Part shown: piece after piece, positions 16,400-24,394 of the stretch
How positions within the stretch are numbered: position 1 is the first letter of the stretch
How the letters are laid out: every line of letters starts with the position of its first letter
Assembly (NCBI RefSeq): GCF_017939705.1
Contig: NZ_JAGKSQ010000012.1
Location: 34,462 to 98,461 of the forward strand
Length of the DNA: 64,000 nt
From: Halalkalibacter suaedae
Lineage (GTDB): Bacteria; Bacillota; Bacilli; Bacillales; Bacillaceae_D
Reading direction: 5' to 3'
Position numbers and translations under genes: made by a program
Notes under the pieces: model-generated
The model's input: only the letters and a program-made list of their open reading frames with translations
What the model was told of the DNA's origin: nothing
Databases searched by the model: none

Positions 16400-17149
16400 T
16401 TGGAACCAGTTAAAGTAAGCAATGTAACTGTCGCTTATAACCGTAAACCCGTCCTTCAAGAGGTTAGCTTCACAGTACCTGAAGGGAAATTAATCGGCAT
16501 TATTGGGCCTAATGGTGCAGGAAAGTCTACGCTAATAAAGGCAGCTCTCGGGCTTATTCCAAAAGCCTCTGGAGAGGTTGAAATTTACGGAGAACCTTAT
16601 AAAAAACAAAGAAAATTAATTGGTTATGTTCCTCAAAGAGGCTCTGTTGATTGGGATTTTCCGACAAATGCACTTGATGTTGTACTAATGGGACGCTACG
16701 GCCATATTGGCTGGTTTAAGCGTCCCGGTAAAAAGGATATCGAGTATGCTCTTTCATGTTTAAATAAGGTTGGAATGAAGGACTACGCCAACAGACAAAT
16801 TAGTCAATTATCTGGCGGACAACAGCAACGGGTCTTTCTTGCTAGAGCACTGGCCCAAGATGCAACTGTCTACTTTATGGATGAACCGTTTGTTGGTGTT
16901 GATGCGGCTACAGAAAGAGCGATTATCTCTCTGTTAAATGAACTAAAGGCTCAGGGCAAAACCGTCCTTGTCGTCCATCATGACCTTCAAACTGTCAAAG
17001 ATTATTTTGACTGGGTGCTATTATTAAATATGCGAAAAATCGCCATTGGTCCAACGGAAGAAGTGTTTACGATGGAGAATCTCCAAAAAACATACGGAGG
17101 CCGTCTAGCATTTCTTGACCAAAGAAATGCGATAATTGAGCAACATTAG
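16400..17149 (+). CDS. mntB: Manganese ABC transporter ATP-binding protein
   Basis: A 249-residue ABC ATPase with Walker [10 protein letters not shown], signature LSGGQQQR, Walker B VYFMDEP and switch His in VVHHDL. It energises metal import by the MntC/MntD permease pair. The start is TTG at 16400, placed 9 bases after GAAGGAGG; there is no closer ATG in frame. It follows mntA by 24 bases and mntC starts 11 bases after its stop. Confidence 0.94.
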   Translation: MEPVKVSNVTVAYNRKPVLQEVSFTVPEGKLIGIIGPNGAGKSTLIKAALGLIPKASGEVEIYGEPYKKQRKLIGYVPQRGSVDWDFPTNALDVVLMGRYGHIGWFKRPGKKDIEYALSCLNKVGMKDYANRQISQLSGGQQQRVFLARALAQDATVYFMDEPFVGVDAATERAIISLLNELKAQGKTVLVVHHDLQTVKDYFDWVLLLNMRKIAIGPTEEVFTMENLQKTYGGRLAFLDQRNAIIEQH

Positions 17150-17160
17150 GGGTGACATTC

Positions 17161-18501
17161 ATGATTGAAATTGTCATAAATCTTTTCACAAATCCAAATT
17201 CTCAATGGGTATTAATTGGCACAACTTTACTCGGCATTGCGAGCGGAGTTCTTGGTAGCTTCGCCTTGCTTCGCAAACAAAGCCTGATCGGGGATGCCAT
17301 GGCACATGCGGCCTTACCAGGGATCTGTGTCGCCTATCTTATTATAGGCTCTAAATCAATGATTTGGTTTTTAATCGGTGCAGCACTCGCTGGTTTGTTA
17401 GCGACTTACTTTATTCAAATGATTATTAAACATTCCCGAATTAAAGAAGATACAGCAATTGGTCTAATTTTGTCCGTGTTCTTTGGCTTTGGGATTGTTC
17501 TTCTAACCTATATTAACCAAAATAGTAACGGAAACCAAAGTGGCTTAGACGAATTTATATTTGGGCAGGCTGCTTCGTTAGTTGGAACAGATGTGAGAAT
17601 CATTTCTGGGGTTGCCATCACTTTAATCATCATTACATTTATTCTATTTAAAGAACTGAAACTACTAACATTTGATGCCCAGTTCGCACGTGGAATTGGT
17701 CTACCAACAGGCTTGCTAAATGGCTTACTCATGACATTAATTGTTGGGGCTGTCGTGATCGGCCTACAAACTGTAGGAGTGATTTTGATGGCAGCAATGC
17801 TTATTACTCCTGCAATTGCCGCTAGATATTGGACAGAACGACTTGATCATATGATCATTATTTCTGGTGTTATTGGTGCCGTCTCAGGCGTTTTAGGAAC
17901 GGCCTTAAGTATTTCTGCAAATAAAATGCCTACAGGGCCGCTTATTATTGTTGCAGCTACAATCATCTTTCTCGTTTCACTCGTATTCGCTCCAAATCGT
18001 GGCCTACTTATGAAGTCACTCCGCCAATATAAGTTGAGAAAAGAAGTATTAAAGGAGAACACTTTACAAACTCTCTATGATTTATTAGAAGAAACATTGC
18101 AACAGAAACCCACTATCACATCTAATGATTTTTCGACAGGGCAAATCATCCAAAGGCGTCATACTAAGAAACGTGCATTAGAACAAACTCTTGTACGTCT
18201 TGAAAAAGATGGGCTCACTTGTCAAACAAAAACGAATCAATGGACATTAACAAACCGAGGACTAAAGGTTGCCCATACAATTACTCTTCAAAATAGATTA
18301 GTAGAGGTTTACTTGATGAATGAAACAAAATTTGCCCATCTCAATATCAAACAAGATCAAAAGTCCGACATCTTTAAGCTACCGAAGGAAATTCTTGAGG
18401 AATTAAAAGAATTACTCTTAATCTATGACAGGGAACCTAAAGCTATTCAACTAGTAACACATTCAACAAGCGGATTTCGAAGGGAGGCGAATAGCCAATG
18501 A
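17161..18501 (+). CDS. mntC: Manganese ABC transporter permease with fused C-terminal regulator-like domain
   Basis: A 446-residue protein. Residues about 1-285 are an ABC-3 permease with eight to nine membrane helices (SLIGDAMAHAALPGICVAYL; GVILMAAMLITPAIAARYW). Residues about 295-446 are soluble and charged, with a winged-helix-like stretch (RRHTKKRALEQTLVRLEKDGL, WTLTNRGLKVAHTITLQNRL) resembling the DNA-binding and dimerisation parts of DtxR/MntR regulators. Similar extended MntC proteins exist in other Bacillaceae. The tail may sense cytosolic metal and gate transport; this is inference. I chose ATG at 17161 after AGGGGTG, not the GTG at 17152. Its end overlaps the mntD start by 4 bases. 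Confidence 0.92.
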   Translation: MIEIVINLFTNPNSQWVLIGTTLLGIASGVLGSFALLRKQSLIGDAMAHAALPGICVAYLIIGSKSMIWFLIGAALAGLLATYFIQMIIKHSRIKEDTAIGLILSVFFGFGIVLLTYINQNSNGNQSGLDEFIFGQAASLVGTDVRIISGVAITLIIITFILFKELKLLTFDAQFARGIGLPTGLLNGLLMTLIVGAVVIGLQTVGVILMAAMLITPAIAARYWTERLDHMIIISGVIGAVSGVLGTALSISANKMPTGPLIIVAATIIFLVSLVFAPNRGLLMKSLRQYKLRKEVLKENTLQTLYDLLEETLQQKPTITSNDFSTGQIIQRRHTKKRALEQTLVRLEKDGLTCQTKTNQWTLTNRGLKVAHTITLQNRLVEVYLMNETKFAHLNIKQDQKSDIFKLPKEILEELKELLLIYDREPKAIQLVTHSTSGFRREANSQ

Positions 18502-19388
18502 CGTATGGGGCTTGGATTATCTTAACAGGTTCTCTTGTCGGTGTTACGTGTGGGGTCATTGGCTGTTTTCTTATCTTAAGAAAAATGGCCATGATTGCCG
18601 ATGCCATAAGCCATACCGTTCTACTTGGTATCGTCGCTGCCTTTTTAATTAGTAATAGCTTGGAAGGAATCAATATGTTCATCGGTGCGGTGATCGTTGG
18701 ATTGCTTACTGCCTTCTTAATTCAACTGCTTGATGCGAGTGGTGTTCAATCAGATGCTGCCATTGGAGTCGTCTTCACTTCTCTATTTGCAGTCGGGGTC
18801 ATTTTACTAACCTCATTTGCAAGCCGTGTTCATTTAGATGTCAATCACACGTTAATGGGTGAGATTGCCTTCATCCCTTGGAACACTCTTGAAATTGCTG
18901 GGGTCGACCTGGGACCTAAAGCCGTTTGGATCCTAGGTTCTGTTCTACTTATTAACTTAATTATTATCGCTTGTTTTTACAAAGAGATTAAGATTGCCTC
19001 ATTTGATCCGGATATGGCTATAGCACTAGGCATCCCCGTCATGGTCATTCATTATTTGTTAATGGGAATGCTGTCAATCTCGACTGTTGCTTCTTTTGAT
19101 AGTGTTGGTGCGATCTTAGTTGTGGCGATGCTTATCGTTCCTGGGGCAACTGCTTATCTATTGACGGACCGCCTATCTATCATGCTGATCCTAAGTGCAG
19201 TTGTAGGTATTCTTTCAGCAGTAGGAGGTTATTACACGGCCCTTTTATCCAATGTCTCCATATCAGGCTCAATGGCATCCGTTGCTGGAATACTCTTTGG
19301 TCTTACATTTATTTTCTCCCCCACACACGGGCTGCTTTCAAAGCTACTCGCACGTCGTAAACTTAAATTTAATGATTCCTCAAACTAA
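18498..19388 (+). CDS. mntD: Manganese ABC transporter permease, second subunit
   Basis: A 296-residue ABC-3 family permease with eight to nine membrane helices and the family segments MIADAISHTVLLGIV near residue 32 and GAILVVAMLIVPGATAYLLT near residue 206. It pairs with MntC; unlike MntC it has no extra C-terminal domain. The ATG overlaps the last codons of mntC (ATGA type), which implies translational coupling, and AGGGAGG lies in the end of mntC. It is the last gene of the operon and is followed by a strong terminator. Confidence 0.93.
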   Translation: MTYGAWIILTGSLVGVTCGVIGCFLILRKMAMIADAISHTVLLGIVAAFLISNSLEGINMFIGAVIVGLLTAFLIQLLDASGVQSDAAIGVVFTSLFAVGVILLTSFASRVHLDVNHTLMGEIAFIPWNTLEIAGVDLGPKAVWILGSVLLINLIIIACFYKEIKIASFDPDMAIALGIPVMVIHYLLMGMLSISTVASFDSVGAILVVAMLIVPGATAYLLTDRLSIMLILSAVVGILSAVGGYYTALLSNVSISGSMASVAGILFGLTFIFSPTHGLLSKLLARRKLKFNDSSN

Positions 19389-19407
19389 GACAGCAGTGGC
19401 TGTATTC

Positions 19408-19452
19408 AGCTTGTTGACAAAGCTCTTTGAAGAGCAGTCAGCAAGCTTTTTT
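19408..19452 (+). terminator. Terminator of mntABCD
   Basis: Nested stem: GCTTG-TTGAC outside and GCTCTT/AAGAGC inside, closing with GTCAGCAAGC and a T6 run. Confidence 0.88.
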
Positions 19453-20084
19453 ATTAGGAAGGCTATGACAGGACCTTCGACTCCGCTACCGGGATGGGGG
19501 CACGCACCCTCCGGAGGGAATGGAACTAACCGGCTTAGCCGGTGGATTTTCACTGAAACAAGCTCCTTTTTATAAATTTGAGCAAGCAGCAATGTCTCAA
19601 ATGTTTCAGGTTTTTTTACAGTTTGTAGAATTCTTTACGGACATATGATCCCTTAAATCCTAATAATCCCCCCTTCTTAACACTGTTAGGGACATATGAT
19701 CCGTTATTTCATATAAATCTTAGAAAAATGACAATCCAAACACTGAATAAAGGATTAAATGTCCGTTACTACACGATTTTTTGTTTTTTTCCATTACTTA
19801 GCGGAACCAATGTCCGTAAGTAAAACTGAAATCTAAATCGCAGGGTTTCCTGTTTGTCGAGTACGTAAATGCAGGCACCCATTTTGGTCTTTTATATTTG
19901 TATATTGGCATGTGATTTTTTAAACCGTACCTTTTCAGAGTCCTCCCTTCCCCCCTGCAGTCAGTCACCCTATCCTCAATCGTAAGACTGAGAACAATCT
20001 TAAATATCGTTAGTTCCTAGAGTTACTCTGTCTACAGTCCGTATAAAGCAGCCACTGTTTTTTGTAAAATATCCCATTTACCCA
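19453..20084. other. Long non-coding gap with a four-copy repeat
   Basis: No credible gene. The left part (about 19465-19560) is GC-richer than its surroundings and looks like the remains of something else, but I cannot name it. The middle holds four degenerate copies of a roughly 20-base repeat (separate entry). The right part has no recognisable signal until the promoter at 20085. Confidence 0.5.
19635..19820. repeat. Four copies of a degenerate palindromic repeat, mixed orientation
   Basis: Copies: TTACGGACATATGATCCCTTA (19635-19655), GTTAGGGACATATGATCCG (from 19685), and two inverted copies at about 19746-19769 (read on the minus strand: TAACGGACATTTAATCC) and 19794-19820 (read on the minus strand: TTACGGACATTGGTTCCG). 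Each copy is itself roughly palindromic: (T)TACGGA-N7-TCCGTTA. Spacing between copies is 25-40 bases and the spacers are unrelated. Confidence 0.65.
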
Positions 20085-20113
20085 TTGACCGTACTTTTGT
20101 ATTAGTGTACTAT
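20085..20113 (+). promoter_or_regulatory. Promoter of the ABC-2/GntR operon
   Basis: TTGACC (20085-20090), 17-base spacer, TACTAT (20108-20113). Confidence 0.7.
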
Positions 20114-20127
20114 CATATTAGTACAGT
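20104..20127 (+). promoter_or_regulatory. Operator for the YtrA-type GntR regulator
   Basis: AGTGTACTA (20104-20112) and TAGTACAGT (20119-20127) form an inverted repeat that covers the -10 region and start site. The AGTGTA half resembles the site reported for YtrA of B. subtilis. The likely ligand protein is encoded in the same operon at 20953. Confidence 0.7.
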
Positions 20128-20154
20128 ATAACAAAATTATAAGGAGGTCATTTT

Positions 20155-20949
20155 ATGTCAGCTTGGTTCAGTTTAGTTAGGAAGGAAGTAAGAGTGGGGT
20201 TTGCGGCATTTCTAATTCCAATCATTGCTTTTATTATCATTAGTGGGGTTGCTGCTTATTTCAGTTCAAACGCAGGATTTTCATTTGAATCGATAACGAT
20301 TGTTGCAATGATTGCTACAGGGGTTCAAGTATTTTATCTCGTTTACTATCTGCTGCATAGTTTGCAATATGAAAAGAAACGCCTGCACTTGTGGCTCCAC
20401 AATCCGATGCCTGGATACGCCCTCCTTCTCGCCAAAGTTGTATCGGGGTTATTCTTTATGGTCATCACCATGATCATAACGGCTTCCACCTTTCTCCTGT
20501 CATGGAATTACTCATCAACATTCAATCAAGAGCTGGCAGATGTTAATGTTCTTGGCATTAGCCTATTTGGAGGTTCACATCTTATTTTAATAGCCTTAAG
20601 CTTTGCCGCTGTTTTCTTGTTCTTCTGGATGATCTTTCTCGCCATTCATTCAAAATTGGGAGGCTTTGTTAGTTTCGTTATGACGTTTGTACTTTTTATA
20701 GCTTTCGCAAGTATTGGTGAGTGGTTTTCAGGGACCGTCCTTGTTGAAACAATTACGTCATGGGGGCCAGTTCAATTCCCGGAACTAATCAATGGACTTA
20801 GCTTCACCGTTGATTCTGAAAGTACTGATGTAATGAGTGAAATCGGAGAAGTTAACCTGTATATCGGTGAATACATTTTTGAATCTGTCCTTGCCCTTCT
20901 CTTATTTCTGGGTGCTTGTTGGCTTCTTGAACGAAAGGTTGAGGTTTAA
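20155..20949 (+). CDS. ABC-2 type transporter permease
   Basis: A 264-residue membrane protein with about six to seven hydrophobic segments (for example FLIPIIAFIIISGVAAYF, VVSGLFFMVITMIITAS, ALLLFLGACWLL). The loop YEKKRLHLWLHNPMPGYALLLAK is typical of bacitracin- or antibiotic-type ABC-2 permeases in Bacillus. It would pair with the ATPase at 21329. The substrate is unknown: export of a peptide antibiotic or lipid is plausible because YtrA-controlled operons respond to cell-wall antibiotics. AAGGAGG precedes the ATG. It is the first gene of a three-gene autoregulated operon. Confidence 0.82.
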   Translation: MSAWFSLVRKEVRVGFAAFLIPIIAFIIISGVAAYFSSNAGFSFESITIVAMIATGVQVFYLVYYLLHSLQYEKKRLHLWLHNPMPGYALLLAKVVSGLFFMVITMIITASTFLLSWNYSSTFNQELADVNVLGISLFGGSHLILIALSFAAVFLFFWMIFLAIHSKLGGFVSFVMTFVLFIAFASIGEWFSGTVLVETITSWGPVQFPELINGLSFTVDSESTDVMSEIGEVNLYIGEYIFESVLALLLFLGACWLLERKVEV

Positions 20950-20952
20950 TCA

Positions 20953-21336
20953 ATGACAGATTTCAATGCTTCAAAACCAATTTATAGTCAATTAGCTGAT
21001 CGAATAAACAAACAAATTCTTCGTGGTGAACTTAAGCCAGGTGATAAATTACTTTCAGTAAGAGAGATGGGTATTCAATCAAATGTTAATCCAAATACGG
21101 TTCAACGTACGTACCGTGAACTAGAAGGGATGAAAATTGTGGAGACAAAGCGAGGCCAAGGGACATTTGTGACTGAGGATCAAGCAATTTTAAATGAAAT
21201 GAGAGAAAAATTAAAAGCAGAGGAAATCTCTCAATTTGTAGATGGTATGCATGAAATGGGCTATAGCAATACAGAAATCGAATCGGGTCTTCGGTCCTTT
21301 TTGAACAAGGTAAATGGAGGGATTACTCATGATTAG
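20953..21336 (+). CDS. GntR family transcriptional regulator (YtrA subfamily)
   Basis: A 127-residue regulator: winged helix-turn-helix at about residues 8-75 (KPIYSQLADRINKQILRGEL, REMGIQSNVNPNTVQRTYRE, KRGQGTFV) followed by only about 50 residues of helix. The short C-terminus, without a FadR/HutC sensor domain, is characteristic of the YtrA subfamily, which represses its own ABC-transporter operon. The likely target is the palindrome at 20104-20127. The gene begins 3 bases after the permease stop and its last 8 bases overlap the ATPase gene. Confidence 0.92.
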   Translation: MTDFNASKPIYSQLADRINKQILRGELKPGDKLLSVREMGIQSNVNPNTVQRTYRELEGMKIVETKRGQGTFVTEDQAILNEMREKLKAEEISQFVDGMHEMGYSNTEIESGLRSFLNKVNGGITHD

Positions 21337-22021
21337 CATTCAACATGTTTCTAAGAAGTTTCTATCTAAATCAGCTTTGGAAAATGTCAGTCTTGAGCTA
21401 GAATCAGGTAAAATTATCGGTCTTGTTGGGGAAAACGGCAGTGGAAAATCAACCACACTTAAACTAATTGCCGGTCTGAACAAACCGACTAAGGGAACGA
21501 TTACGATTAATGGTGTCCCTTCGACTCATCGAATTGCTAATCAAGTTGCCTATTTATCTGAACTGGATGAATACTATAGCTTCTACAACGTTGGTGAAAC
21601 CATCGATTTCCACGCATCACAATTTCCAGATTTCAATAAAGAGAAGGCTGAAGAAATCAGGGAGTTTATGAACCTTGATAGGAATGCAAAATTAAAGCAT
21701 CTATCAAAAGGGAATCGCGGACGGCTAAAAATCGTTCTAACACTTGCTCGTGAAGTTCCAGTCATCTTAATGGACGAACCACTTTCTGGCCTAGATCCGA
21801 TGGTTCGTGAATCAATCGTAAAAGGGTTAATCTCATTTATTGATCTTGAAAAACAAGTTGTCCTCATTACAACACATGAAATCAAGGAAATTGAGACAAT
21901 CCTCGATGATGTAATTGTCATTAAAGACGGCTCTATTATTGGCCATCACAATGTCGAATCACTTCGCATTGAACAAAACATGGGTATCGTTGAATGGATG
22001 ACGACAATTTATAATAGATAG
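21329..22021 (+). CDS. ABC transporter ATP-binding protein
   Basis: A 230-residue ABC ATPase with Walker A GENGSGKST, a variant signature LSKGNRGR, Walker B VILMDEPLSGLDP and switch His in TTHEIKE. LSKG in place of LSGG is common in ABC-2 exporters. I start at ATG 21329, directly after GGAGGG, rather than the ATG at 21314 that overlaps the ribosome site. It shares 8 bases with the GntR gene and surely drives the permease at 20155. Confidence 0.92.
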   Translation: MISIQHVSKKFLSKSALENVSLELESGKIIGLVGENGSGKSTTLKLIAGLNKPTKGTITINGVPSTHRIANQVAYLSELDEYYSFYNVGETIDFHASQFPDFNKEKAEEIREFMNLDRNAKLKHLSKGNRGRLKIVLTLAREVPVILMDEPLSGLDPMVRESIVKGLISFIDLEKQVVLITTHEIKEIETILDDVIVIKDGSIIGHHNVESLRIEQNMGIVEWMTTIYNR

Positions 22022-22027
22022 TAAGAG

Positions 22028-22073
22028 AGGCCACTAAGGAAAGGTATGATTTTCACCTTTCCTAGTGGCCTTT
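22028..22073 (+). terminator. Terminator of the GntR/ABC-2 operon
   Basis: AGGCCACTA(A)GGAAAGGT pairs with ACCTTTCCTAGTGGCC around a 9-base loop, then TTTAA. Confidence 0.85.
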
Positions 22074-22328
22074 AAGCAATGAGCGGAACCGTTGCGTTCT
22101 CTTAAGCTTGCTATGAGTGGGGGTTTCATAGCAGGCGTGCAACGTGTGGAGCCATTGCTGCTTCCTCGAATCTGCCAAAGGGACTCTTTCAGTGGCCTCA
22201 TGCAAAAGCCAAAGGGGACCCAAAAGTCACGAAGCACGAGGATACTCAGCGGCGTCCCTATGCCCTACCCCTTCGTTCGTTTTTTTGTTAGTGACTTTTG
22301 TCCCGGCCCTCTTTTTTCTTTTAGTTGA
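22074..22328. other. Structured non-coding segment downstream of the ABC-2 operon
   Basis: No gene is supported. It holds an 8-bp hairpin (TGCTATGA at 22109-22116 against 22126-22133) and a wider 10-bp inverted repeat, CAAAAGTCAC at 22221-22230 with GTGACTTTTG at 22291-22300, extended by GGGAC and GTCCC. It is GC-richer than the neighbouring genes. Open frames through it are short and lack ribosome sites. Confidence 0.5.
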
Positions 22329-22898
22329 TTATTCCATCCATGTTGTATGTTCTTCAAACCCTTTATTAATCTTTTTCCCTGGCTCCATATTTGGATATCC
22401 AATATATAAAAAGGCAACTAACTCACCTTGAGGTGATAATTTGAAAAATTCCTTCACCTTTTTATCGTAGCAAATCGGTCCTGTTCTCCAAACCGCACCT
22501 AATCCTAATGCATGAATCGCTAGAAGCATATTCTGAACCGCTGCATGTACAGCTGCATGTTCTTCTTGTAAAATGACATTTTTCTTATCTGTTGGTTCAA
22601 CACCAACAGCAATAATAACCGGAGCCCTAAGTGGATTCTTCCTTTGTCTCTCAATTTTTTTTAGATCGTCTTCAGAAGGAGGGTCGGCACATGTTGATTG
22701 AGTAATCTCTGCGAGTACATCTCCTAGTCTATTCCTAGCATCTCCTTCAAGAACGAAAAAACGCCAAGGTTCTGTTCGGTGATGATTAGGTGCGTACGTC
22801 CCTGCTTCAAGTATCTGTTCAATTAAATCGCGTGATACGGCGTCCTCTTTCACCAGACCAATACTTCTTCTAGCTTTAAGCACTTCCATTAAATCCAT
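22329..22898 (-). CDS. Nitroreductase family FMN protein
   Basis: A 189-residue nitroreductase of the compact YdjA/YfhC-like type: MEVLKARRSIGLVKEDAV (FMN phosphate-binding arginines), YAPNHHRTEPWRFFVLEG and LAIHALGLGAVWRTGP. Such enzymes use NAD(P)H to reduce nitro compounds or quinones; the natural substrate is unknown. AGGGTGATGAA precedes the ATG at 22898. It is a single gene. Confidence 0.88.
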   Translation of the reverse strand: MDLMEVLKARRSIGLVKEDAVSRDLIEQILEAGTYAPNHHRTEPWRFFVLEGDARNRLGDVLAEITQSTCADPPSEDDLKKIERQRKNPLRAPVIIAVGVEPTDKKNVILQEEHAAVHAAVQNMLLAIHALGLGAVWRTGPICYDKKVKEFFKLSPQGELVAFLYIGYPNMEPGKKINKGFEEHTTWME

Positions 22899-23083
22899 TT
22901 CATCACCCTATTCTTTTTTATCATTTTTCTTATGCAATTTCTATAATACTAACATATTCCGATATATACAAAGATGGGATAGGATTGCGGATAAATAGTT
23001 ATTATCTTCTTTACTAAGTCCTAAGATCTACCTCATATTATCTCATTAAAATACTTGCTCACGATAATATCTGAAAATTTCCA

Positions 23084-23112
23084 TTGACAACTTACTAATA
23101 AATTAATATCAT
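23084..23112 (+). promoter_or_regulatory. SigA promoter of the ferric-siderophore transporter operon
   Basis: TTGACA (23084-23089), 17-base spacer, TATCAT (23107-23112). Confidence 0.85.
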
Positions 23113-23124
23113 TATTAGTGTTAA

Positions 23125-23139
23125 TGATAATCATTATCA
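23125..23139 (+). promoter_or_regulatory. Fur box
   Basis: TGATAATCATTATCA, a perfect 7-1-7 Fur site. It sits just downstream of the predicted start site (about 23119), so the operon should be repressed by iron-loaded Fur. Confidence 0.92.
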
Positions 23140-23316
23140 AATGAGGGAGGGTCAAAGTCACTATTCATCCATTCTCTGATTGCTAATTTATAATCCAATA
23201 GCATCAGAACAGAAACTCTCGGACCAGTTCTCTAAAATTGAAAAAGGTACTGTAGTGTCTGTAGTGTAATTTAGGATTAAAGAAAAAATAAAATTGATGA
23301 TAAGGATTGGTATAAA
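23140..23316 (+). other. Long untranslated leader of the siderophore operon
   Basis: About 195 bases separate the predicted start site from the first gene. A GAGGGAGG at about 23144 precedes no usable long frame. I see no known riboswitch. Confidence 0.4.
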
Positions 23317-24393
23317 ATGACTAGAAAACGTAACTCATTATTTACTCTATTACTTTCCGTTGCAATCATGATAATGTTAGTTGGTTGTGCAACTGAAGGA
23401 ACCGATTCTACAGAAGCTCCAGCTGAAAATGATTCAGCGAGTACAGATACAACTGAAACTGAAGAAACAGCAGAAGATACTACTGAATACCCAATTGTGG
23501 TTACACATGCTTTTGGGGAAACAGTTATTGAAGAAAAGCCTGAACGCGTTGCTACAATTGCATGGTCAAACCATGATGTTGCTCTAGCTCTAGGTGTTGT
23601 TCCAGTTGGTTTTTCAGCTGCAAACTATGGTGTTCAAGACGGTAGCGGAGTATTACCTTGGACAGCAGAGAAGTTAACGGAGCTTGGTGAAGATAGCCCT
23701 ACTATCTATCAAGATACTGACGGTTTAGACTTTGAAGCTATTGCAGATTCTGCTCCAGATGTTATTCTTGCAGCATACTCAGGTATTACTCAAGAACAAT
23801 ATGACACATTAAGTGAAATTGCTCCAGTTGTTGCCTACCAAGAGAAGCCATGGGTTGCTTCTTGGCGTGAACAAATTACATTTAACTCAATGGGTATGGG
23901 AATGGCCGCTGAAGGTGAGCAACTGATTGCTGATACGGAGAAATTAATTCAAGATAAAGTAAGTGAGTATCCTGAACTTGAGGGTAAAAAAGCTGCATTC
24001 CTGAGTGTTAACGGTGCTGATTTATCTTCATTTTACATCTATTCAACAGGAGATCCACGTGGTGAATTCCTAACTGAGCTTGGAATGGAATACCCTGAAA
24101 GTATTACAAGTCAAATGACAGATGGTAATTTCTTTATTCAAGTAAGTGCTGAAAATGCTGATATGCTTAATGATCTTGACATCTTCGTTTCTTATGGAAA
24201 TGCCGATACACTTGCAGCATTGCAAGCTGACCCAATCTTCGGAGAAATTCCAGCTGTAAAAAGAGGTTCAGTCGTAATTATTGAAGATAATACTCCACTT
24301 GCAGCCGCAGGAACTCCAAGTACACTTTCAATTGAATATACGATTGACGAGTACTTAACATTACTTTCGGAAGCTGTAAGCAAAGTAGAATAA
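23317..24393 (+). CDS. Ferric-siderophore ABC transporter substrate-binding lipoprotein (FecB/FhuD family)
   Basis: A 358-residue lipoprotein: signal sequence with lipobox LVGC, Cys24, then a Glu/Thr/Ala-rich linker to about residue 65 and the periplasmic-binding fold (VTHAFGETVIEEKPERVATI, LALGVVPVGFSAANYG, DFEAIADSAPDVILAAYSGI, FFIQVSAENADMLNDLD). The family binds ferric siderophores or haem at the outer face of the membrane. Acidic helices match the salt-bridge residues expected for docking to the permeases. It is the first gene of a four-gene operon directly under a promoter plus Fur box. The siderophore type cannot be told from sequence. Confidence 0.93.
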   Translation: MTRKRNSLFTLLLSVAIMIMLVGCATEGTDSTEAPAENDSASTDTTETEETAEDTTEYPIVVTHAFGETVIEEKPERVATIAWSNHDVALALGVVPVGFSAANYGVQDGSGVLPWTAEKLTELGEDSPTIYQDTDGLDFEAIADSAPDVILAAYSGITQEQYDTLSEIAPVVAYQEKPWVASWREQITFNSMGMGMAAEGEQLIADTEKLIQDKVSEYPELEGKKAAFLSVNGADLSSFYIYSTGDPRGEFLTELGMEYPESITSQMTDGNFFIQVSAENADMLNDLDIFVSYGNADTLAALQADPIFGEIPAVKRGSVVIIEDNTPLAAAGTPSTLSIEYTIDEYLTLLSEAVSKVE

Positions 24394-24394
24394 A

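Noticed and set aside
19635..19820. CRISPR-like array
   Set aside because: The copies are degenerate, lie in both orientations and have irregular spacers; there are no cas genes.
22092..22431. Open frames in the segment after the ABC-2 operon
   Set aside because: Unlikely composition, no ribosome site, and one runs antisense into the nitroreductase gene.
23140..23316. Leader peptide before the siderophore operon
   Set aside because: The only ATG frame near the GAGGGAGG is about 12 codons and overlaps the site itself.
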